Shown here: positions 35,957-41,410 of the stretch, piece after piece
Numbering within the stretch: the stretch's first letter is position 1
Layout: the number at the start of each line of letters is the position of its first letter
Source of the DNA: an uncultured Treponema sp.
GTDB taxonomy: Bacteria; Spirochaetota; Spirochaetia; Treponematales; Treponemataceae
Direction of reading: 5' to 3'
Length of the DNA: 41,410 bases
NCBI GenBank assembly: GCA_946185925.1
Contig: CAMHLH010000002.1
Span: forward strand, 1 to 41,410
Notes under the pieces: generated by a model
What the model saw: only the letters and a program-made list of their open reading frames with translations
Database searches by the model: none
What the model was told of the DNA's origin: nothing
Made by a program: the position numbers and the translations under genes

Positions 35957-38361
35957 TTGACGAGATATGCGAAAAGCTGAAATCGTCAAAAAGCCGCTTC
36001 CTTGTGCTGACTGCCGAAACCGCCGCTGGAAAGTCCACGGCCCTTCCAGTGGCCCTTCTGAAGCATTTCAAAGGAAAAATACTGATGACGGAGCCGAGAA
36101 GAATTTCCACAGTCGCAGTCTCAAGCAGAATTGCAGAGATAATCGGGGAGGAAGTCGGAAAGACCGTCGGCTACACCCTGCGCATGGAGTCGAAAAAATC
36201 GGCGGAGACACGGCTTGAAGTGCTTACAGAAGCCATTCTGACACGGAAAATGCAGGCAGATCCGCTTCTGGAGGGAGTCGAGGTCGTCGTTCTGGACGAA
36301 TTCCACGAGCGGTCGGTCAACCTTGATTTGTCACTCGCGTTCCTCAAGCAGGCGATGGAACTTCGGGACGATTTGTATGTCGTCGTGATGAGCGCGACAA
36401 TCAACTACCGTTCGTTAGCCGAATTTTTGAGCGCGGAGACGATGCAGATTCCTGGCAGGCAATTTCCGGTGGAAATCGAGTACAGACCTGAAAATGTGGA
36501 TAAATGCCTCTTTTCGTTGCTGACTAACAAACAATCGTTAGTTTATCCACAATCCACCCACAAAAATGTGGATAACTTGTGGATAAATAACAAAATTCTT
36601 GAAAATTCATCTAAAGTCCAAAATACCGAATGCCGAAAAGACACGATTCTAGTTTTTCTTCCAGGGATAAAAGAGATAAACAGGGCTAGGGAGGACATCG
36701 AAAAACGGCTGGAAAAAGACCAGGCCGAAGTTCTCATCCTCCACTCGTCGATACCGCTTTCGGAGCAGAAGAAAATTCTCTCTGAAGTCCCGATTGACGA
36801 GCCAAGAAGAATCATCCTCTCATCCGCAATCGCGGAAACCTCGCTCACGGTGCCTGGCGTCTCCACCGTCGTGGACACAGGTCTCTGCCGCTTGAACAGG
36901 ATGGACATCTCCCTCGGAATGGAAAAACTCGTGACGGAAAGGGAAAGCCTTTTCAGCGCGGAGCAGAGGGCGGGTCGGGCAGGCCGCATCATGGCCGGAA
37001 AATGCATAAGACTCTGGAGCAAGAACGACATCCTGCCGGATTCCACACCGCCAGAAATCCTCCGCACAGACCTTGCGCAACTCGTCCTTGAATGCGCAAA
37101 GTGGGGCGCACAGGACGCAGAGTCCATCGACTGGCTCACGCCGCCGCCGACTTCCGCATGGAAGGCCGCAAAGAATCTGCTTGAAGAGCTGGGACTTTTG
37201 GGGAAAAACGGAAAAATCACACAAAAGGGGGAAAGAGCACTGACGCTCGGTCTTCCGCCTCGGCTTGCCTGCGTGGCACTCTCTGCGGAAAATTCGATTC
37301 CCACCGTCTTGAAATTCAGCGAGTACAAGGACGCTCCAGTCCAACAGCAGAAGGCGTTCCAGGAAGACTTGCGGAGAAGGCTTTCAAGAACCGAAGGGGA
37401 TTGGGCTGGAAAAAGCGGAAAAAAGCGGACCGAAGAGATTTTGCTTTCAGGCTTCCCGGACAGAATCGCGCGAAAAGTCGAATCCAAAGGGGACTTCACC
37501 ACATACCAGTTTCCGTCCGGCAGAAAGGCTTCCATTAAACTAACGAACGGTAGTGAATGGATTGTCGCACCAAAAGTGGACGCGGGCGAGACGACGGGAA
37601 AAATCTACGAATACGAAAATTTGGACACGTCTTTCGCGGAAAAGTGGATTCAAGACAGGGCGGCAATTGAAACGCTCACGACACTCGACGGCGACATGAA
37701 GATGCGGAAGGCGGAAATCACGCATTACGGAAAAATCGTCATAAAAGAGAAGAAGCTCTCCGCGACGGCCAACGACTTTTCGGACGCGGTATGCCAGACG
37801 CTCAAGGAAAAGGGCTTGGGATGGCTTCCTCTTGGAAAAACCGGAGAGGACTTTCTTCTGAGGGCGAAATTCTACGCAAAAAACAAACCCGACTCCAATC
37901 TTTCAAAGAAAATCGAGAGACTTCCTGAAACCGCTGAGGAATGGCTCAAGCCCTTCCTCACATCCACGAAACTCGACGAAAAGACGGTGCTCGACGCGCT
38001 CCGCTACCATTTGGACGGCGGAAGAATTGACAGCGAAGCCCCAACGGAAATCAAACTAACGAACGGTAGGAAACGGAAAATCGTGTACGAAAGGATAGCG
38101 TCGAGCAACAAGGGCGTTGAAGAGAAGATAAGGCCAGTGCTCGAAATAATAATCCAGCAGATTTTCGGCTGCTTCGAGACCCCGAAACTGCTCGGAGTCC
38201 CGGTGCTCTTGAAGCTCCTCTCGCCGGCCCGCAGGCCGCTCCAGATAACAGAGGATTTGGAGCATTTCTGGAGCGGAGCCTGGATTGAAATCTGCAAGGA
38301 AATGAAGGGCCGCTACCCCAAGCACAACTGGGACTACAGGATAGCGGACGACAGCGATTGA
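35911..38361 (+). CDS. hrpB: ATP-dependent RNA helicase HrpB (DEAH-type)
   Basis: TAETAAGKSTALPVALL, DEFHERSVNLDLSLAFL, VMSATI, ILVFLPGIKEI, AGRAGR, and the HrpB C-terminus LLSPARRPLQITEDLEHFWSGAWIEICKEMKGRYPKHNW. Confidence 0.93.
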   Translation: MSYPQFIHKLPIVIHLDEICEKLKSSKSRFLVLTAETAAGKSTALPVALLKHFKGKILMTEPRRISTVAVSSRIAEIIGEEVGKTVGYTLRMESKKSAETRLEVLTEAILTRKMQADPLLEGVEVVVLDEFHERSVNLDLSLAFLKQAMELRDDLYVVVMSATINYRSLAEFLSAETMQIPGRQFPVEIEYRPENVDKCLFSLLTNKQSLVYPQSTHKNVDNLWINNKILENSSKVQNTECRKDTILVFLPGIKEINRAREDIEKRLEKDQAEVLILHSSIPLSEQKKILSEVPIDEPRRIILSSAIAETSLTVPGVSTVVDTGLCRLNRMDISLGMEKLVTERESLFSAEQRAGRAGRIMAGKCIRLWSKNDILPDSTPPEILRTDLAQLVLECAKWGAQDAESIDWLTPPPTSAWKAAKNLLEELGLLGKNGKITQKGERALTLGLPPRLACVALSAENSIPTVLKFSEYKDAPVQQQKAFQEDLRRRLSRTEGDWAGKSGKKRTEEILLSGFPDRIARKVESKGDFTTYQFPSGRKASIKLTNGSEWIVAPKVDAGETTGKIYEYENLDTSFAEKWIQDRAAIETLTTLDGDMKMRKAEITHYGKIVIKEKKLSATANDFSDAVCQTLKEKGLGWLPLGKTGEDFLLRAKFYAKNKPDSNLSKKIERLPETAEEWLKPFLTSTKLDEKTVLDALRYHLDGGRIDSEAPTEIKLTNGRKRKIVYERIASSNKGVEEKIRPVLEIIIQQIFGCFETPKLLGVPVLLKLLSPARRPLQITEDLEHFWSGAWIEICKEMKGRYPKHNWDYRIADDSD

Positions 38362-38860
38362 AAAGTTCTGAATCTATTTTGAAAGCAAATCGCGGATTGC
38401 GAACGCCACGTCCCGAATCTCCCTCTGGGCGTGCGCGTCGCATCTGAGGGCGAAGAATCCCTCCCAGTCGCACGGTCTGCCTGTCATGACGATTACGGAA
38501 GCGGCCGCGTTCGGCAAAATCGCCCTCGCGTCCTCCGCCCGAAGCTTCAGGTTGTCCACCAAGTCGAAGTAGTCGCTCTCGATTCTCTCAAGGCTCTCCT
38601 TGAACCTCGCCTCGATTTTCGACTTCTCCTCGGCCGAAAACTCCTTCACGTCGTCGAAGACCGGCATGATGAAGTCGATTGAGTGCCCGAATTTGTCGCC
38701 TGAGAAATTGCAGTACCGCTGCGACTGCTGCGAGAACGAGAACGCGCGGTGGCGGACAAGCTGGTGGGTGCAGGCGCGGCTGCAGGTGATTTGGAAGGTG
38801 CGGGCAGAATGAGCGTATTCAATCGATTTTCTCTCATCGGCGGAAACTAACGAAAGGTAG
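36405..38860. repeat. dispersed 14-bp word CTAACGAACGGTAG
   Basis: 36405-36418 (minus), 37540-37553 (+), 38056-38069 (+); variant CTAACGAAaGGTAG at 38847-38860 in thyX. Confidence 0.85.
36495..36587. promoter_or_regulatory. second cluster of four TTATCCACA boxes forming overlapping inverted repeats inside hrpB
   Basis: TGTGGATAA at 36495-36503, TTATCCACA at 36543-36551, TGTGGATAA at 36567-36575 and 36578-36586; perfect 11-bp arms TTTATCCACAA (36542) / TTGTGGATAAA (36577). Confidence 0.7.
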
Positions 38861-39279
38861 TTTTCATCGACGATTTTCACGGAAGAACCGTCGACGGCGC
38901 ATTCGTCCTCAAAAAGGAACGGATAAAGCGATTTGAGATGCGGATAGAAAGCCGATTCCGAACCGACATTCTCAAGCCATGCACGGACATTTGCGGAGAC
39001 GAACCTCTTCCCCGCGACCTCCCCGACCGCGAAGAATTTCACGCACTTCGCGCAAGAAGCCAAATCCACATCAGAAGAGACCTCGAAACACACGCGCTCG
39101 TGCTCAAGAACCGACGTGTGCCCGGATTTCGCGATGTTCCTCAAGAATTTCACATACGAGTCGTCGTTGATTTTCGAGTCGGACTTGTAGCAGACCCGAC
39201 CGCAGAACTCCATCTTCTTTCCCGGAGTTTTGTTCACAATTTCTTTTACTGAAGGTTTTACGATATTCATGTACGCCAT
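38374..39279 (-). CDS. thyX: FAD-dependent thymidylate synthase ThyX
   Basis: RHRAFSFSQQS fits RHRX7S; SVLEHERVCFEVS; SRACTHQLVRHR. Confidence 0.96.
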   Translation of the reverse strand: MAYMNIVKPSVKEIVNKTPGKKMEFCGRVCYKSDSKINDDSYVKFLRNIAKSGHTSVLEHERVCFEVSSDVDLASCAKCVKFFAVGEVAGKRFVSANVRAWLENVGSESAFYPHLKSLYPFLFEDECAVDGSSVKIVDENYLSLVSADERKSIEYAHSARTFQITCSRACTHQLVRHRAFSFSQQSQRYCNFSGDKFGHSIDFIMPVFDDVKEFSAEEKSKIEARFKESLERIESDYFDLVDNLKLRAEDARAILPNAAASVIVMTGRPCDWEGFFALRCDAHAQREIRDVAFAIRDLLSK

Positions 39280-39326
39280 TATAAAACAAAAGCGGGGTCA
39301 GGGCATCGAAATGAAAACCGCAAACA

Positions 39327-39377
39327 TAAAAAAACGCCCGGACAATGACGAACAAAAAGTGCATCAGCGTCCGGGCG
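39327..39377 (-). terminator. intrinsic terminator downstream of adhE
   Basis: CGCCCGGACgc...GTCCGGGCG stem with T run on the minus strand. Confidence 0.8.
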
Positions 39378-39400
39378 GATTTTCAGCTCAAGAGTTCAGG

Positions 39401-41410
39401 CTATTCGGCCAAGAATTCCTTCGTGTAGTAGGCTTCCTTGAGAATCTGCTTCATGTCCTCAACGAGCGGAACACGCGGGTTAGCAGGAGAGCACTGGTCT
39501 TCGTAGGCGAGGAAGGCGAGCTTGTCGAGGTTGTCGAGCCACTCCTTCTCGTCCAAGCCCTGTGACTGGAAGTTCATTGCGATTCCAAGCCTCTTTCCAA
39601 GCTCACCGCAGGCCTTCGCGTAAGACTCGACGCCCTCGGCAGTCGTGCTGGCAGGAAGTCCGAGCATACGGGCAAGCTCCGCGTATCTTTCGGCGGCCTT
39701 GTAGTAGTTGTACTTCGGCCATGTAGAGAGCTTGTCTGGCTGGGTTCCGTTGTAGCGGATTGTGAACGGCAGAAGAATCGCGTTCGCCCTTCCGTGTGGG
39801 ACGTGGAATTCACCGCCGACTTTGTGGGCCATCGAGTGGTTCATTCCGAGGAACGAGTTCGCGAACGCCATTCCTGCGAGACAAGAAGCGTTGTGCATCT
39901 TCTCCTTCGCCTCGTCGTCGCGCTCCGCGCCCTTGAATCCGGCCTTGTAAGAGCGTTCGAGGTATGTGAACACCATCTTTATCGCCTGGATACAGATTCC
40001 GTCAGTGAAGTCGTTGGCGAGTGTGGAAACGAAAGCCTCTGTCGCGTGCGTGAGAACGTCCATTCCAGTGTCGGCGATGATTTTCGGCGGCAGGCTGTAT
40101 GTGAACGTCGGGTCGATGATTGCGATTGTCGGTGTGAGGGCGTAGTCCGTGAGCGGATACTTCTTGTGCTCCACCTTGTCGGTGATGACCGCGAACGGAG
40201 TCACCTCTGAACCAGTTCCCGAAGTCGTCGGAACGCAGACGAGCTGGGCCTTCTGTCCGAGGTTCGGATAGCGGAAAGCCCTCTTTCTGATGTCCATGAA
40301 CTTCTGCTTGAGGTCGTTGAAGTCGACGTCCGGGTTCTCGTAGAAGAGCCACATTCCCTTTGCGCAGTCCATTGAAGAACCGCCTCCGAGAGCGATGATT
40401 GTGTCAGGCTCGAAAGACCTCATCAATTCGACGCCTTCCTTTACAGTCTGGATAGACGGATCCGGCTCGACATCGCAGAAAAGCTCGTACTGGACAGGGT
40501 CTCTCCTCAACTTGAGCTGGTCGGTGATTTTGTCGACGAAACCAAGCTGGACCATAGAGCGGTCAGTTACGATGATGGCCTTGTGGATTCCCTTCATCTG
40601 ATGGAGGTATTCGATTGAGTCACGCTCAAAGAAGATTTTTGATGGAACCTTGAACCACTGCATATTGTTTCGTCTCCTTCCCAATTTCTTTACGTTCAAA
40701 AGATTGATTGCGCTTACGTTGTCGTCTGTAGAGTTGTGTCCGTATGAACCGCAACCGAGAGTCAAAGAAGGGATGAACGAGTTGTAGACGTTTCCGATTC
40801 CACCGAATGTAGAAGGCTGATTCCAAATCACGCGGATGGCAGGAACAAGGTCTCCGAACCTCTCGGCGAGTTCCTTGTTGTTTGTATGGATTGCAGCCGA
40901 ATGTCCAAGACCGTTGAAGCGGACAGAAGCCTCGGCCTTCTTGAGACCGTCCTCTGTTGAATTCGCCTTTACGACGGCGAGGACTGGAGCGAGTTTTTCG
41001 CGGGTGAGGCATTCGTCAGGTCCGATGTCCTTGCACTCCGCCAAGATGATGCTAGTGCGCTCAGGAACCTCGAAGCCGGCGTTCTTCGCGAGCACGCATG
41101 GAGCCATGCCTGGAACCTCTCCGCGGAGCTTGGCGACGCTCGGGTCTCCGTCGACTCCGAACATGTACTTCTCAAGCATCTTCTTCTCTTTTGCGTTGCA
41201 GAGGTAGGCCCTGTACTCCTTGAACATGGAGATTGCGTCGTTGTAGATTTCCTTGTCGATGATTGCCGTCTGCTCCGAAGCGCAAATCATTCCGTTGTCG
41301 AACGACTTCGACATCACGATGTCGTTCACGGCCTGCTTCAAATTGCAAGTTTTCTCGACGTATGCAGGAACGTTTCCGGCACCAACACCGAGAGCCGGTT
41401 TTCCCTGAGA
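39401..41410 (-). CDS. adhE: bifunctional acetaldehyde-CoA/alcohol dehydrogenase AdhE (5' end outside the window)
   Basis: Frame stays open to the window edge upstream of the track's Met (…SQGKPALGVGAGNVPAYVEKTCNLKQAVNDIVMSKSFDNGMICASEQ); iron-ADH domain ALGGGSSMDCAKGMW, NSFLGMNHSMAHKVGGEFHVPHGRANAILLP. Confidence 0.96.
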   Translation of the reverse strand, partial: SQGKPALGVGAGNVPAYVEKTCNLKQAVNDIVMSKSFDNGMICASEQTAIIDKEIYNDAISMFKEYRAYLCNAKEKKMLEKYMFGVDGDPSVAKLRGEVPGMAPCVLAKNAGFEVPERTSIILAECKDIGPDECLTREKLAPVLAVVKANSTEDGLKKAEASVRFNGLGHSAAIHTNNKELAERFGDLVPAIRVIWNQPSTFGGIGNVYNSFIPSLTLGCGSYGHNSTDDNVSAINLLNVKKLGRRRNNMQWFKVPSKIFFERDSIEYLHQMKGIHKAIIVTDRSMVQLGFVDKITDQLKLRRDPVQYELFCDVEPDPSIQTVKEGVELMRSFEPDTIIALGGGSSMDCAKGMWLFYENPDVDFNDLKQKFMDIRKRAFRYPNLGQKAQLVCVPTTSGTGSEVTPFAVITDKVEHKKYPLTDYALTPTIAIIDPTFTYSLPPKIIADTGMDVLTHATEAFVSTLANDFTDGICIQAIKMVFTYLERSYKAGFKGAERDDEAKEKMHNASCLAGMAFANSFLGMNHSMAHKVGGEFHVPHGRANAILLPFTIRYNGTQPDKLSTWPKYNYYKAAERYAELARMLGLPASTTAEGVESYAKACGELGKRLGIAMNFQSQGLDEKEWLDNLDKLAFLAYEDQCSPANPRVPLVEDMKQILKEAYYTKEFLAE

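Noticed and set aside
35799-35960. Considered this as the chromosomal replication origin proper
   Set aside because: DnaA-box density is suggestive, but dnaA, dnaN, rpmH and gyrB are not in the window, so oriC cannot be claimed from this sequence.
36543-37535. 330-aa minus-strand ORF opposite hrpB
   Set aside because: Antisense shadow of the conserved helicase; no family motif.

Overview
The window is a 41.4-kb chromosomal segment that looks like a fermentative, Treponema-like spirochaete. That taxonomic call is inferred from gene content and protein style only. Most of it is ordinary housekeeping and metabolic DNA: htpG, malic enzyme, a B12/radical-SAM protein, an AGCS alanine/Na+ symporter, ppdK, carB-dapF, argA, an Rpn-type nuclease, a pectate lyase, an MCP, fprA-queH, ettA, tRNA-Ala(GGC), trkH-trkA-HAD phosphatase, hrpB, thyX and a partial adhE. 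There are no CRISPR arrays, rRNAs or intact transposons. The strongest non-routine signals are: (1) hrpB carries seven perfect TTATCCACA (DnaA-box consensus) 9-mers plus one near-match, in two clusters. One cluster lies on the start codon; the other forms overlapping inverted repeats in what looks like an in-frame insert between the helicase lobes. (2) A 14-bp word, CTAACGAACGGTAG, occurs three times in the same hrpB gene with a one-mismatch copy in the adjacent thyX, spelled with apparently uncommon codons. (3) CarB and DapF are fused in one ORF, and the DapF half has Ala where the first catalytic Cys is expected. (4) A terminator hairpin sits immediately upstream of carB-dapF. (5) A duplicated 62-bp intergenic element abuts the carB-dapF stop codon. 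(6) The pectate-lyase gene has an apparent 1-nt frameshift at its signal-peptide start.
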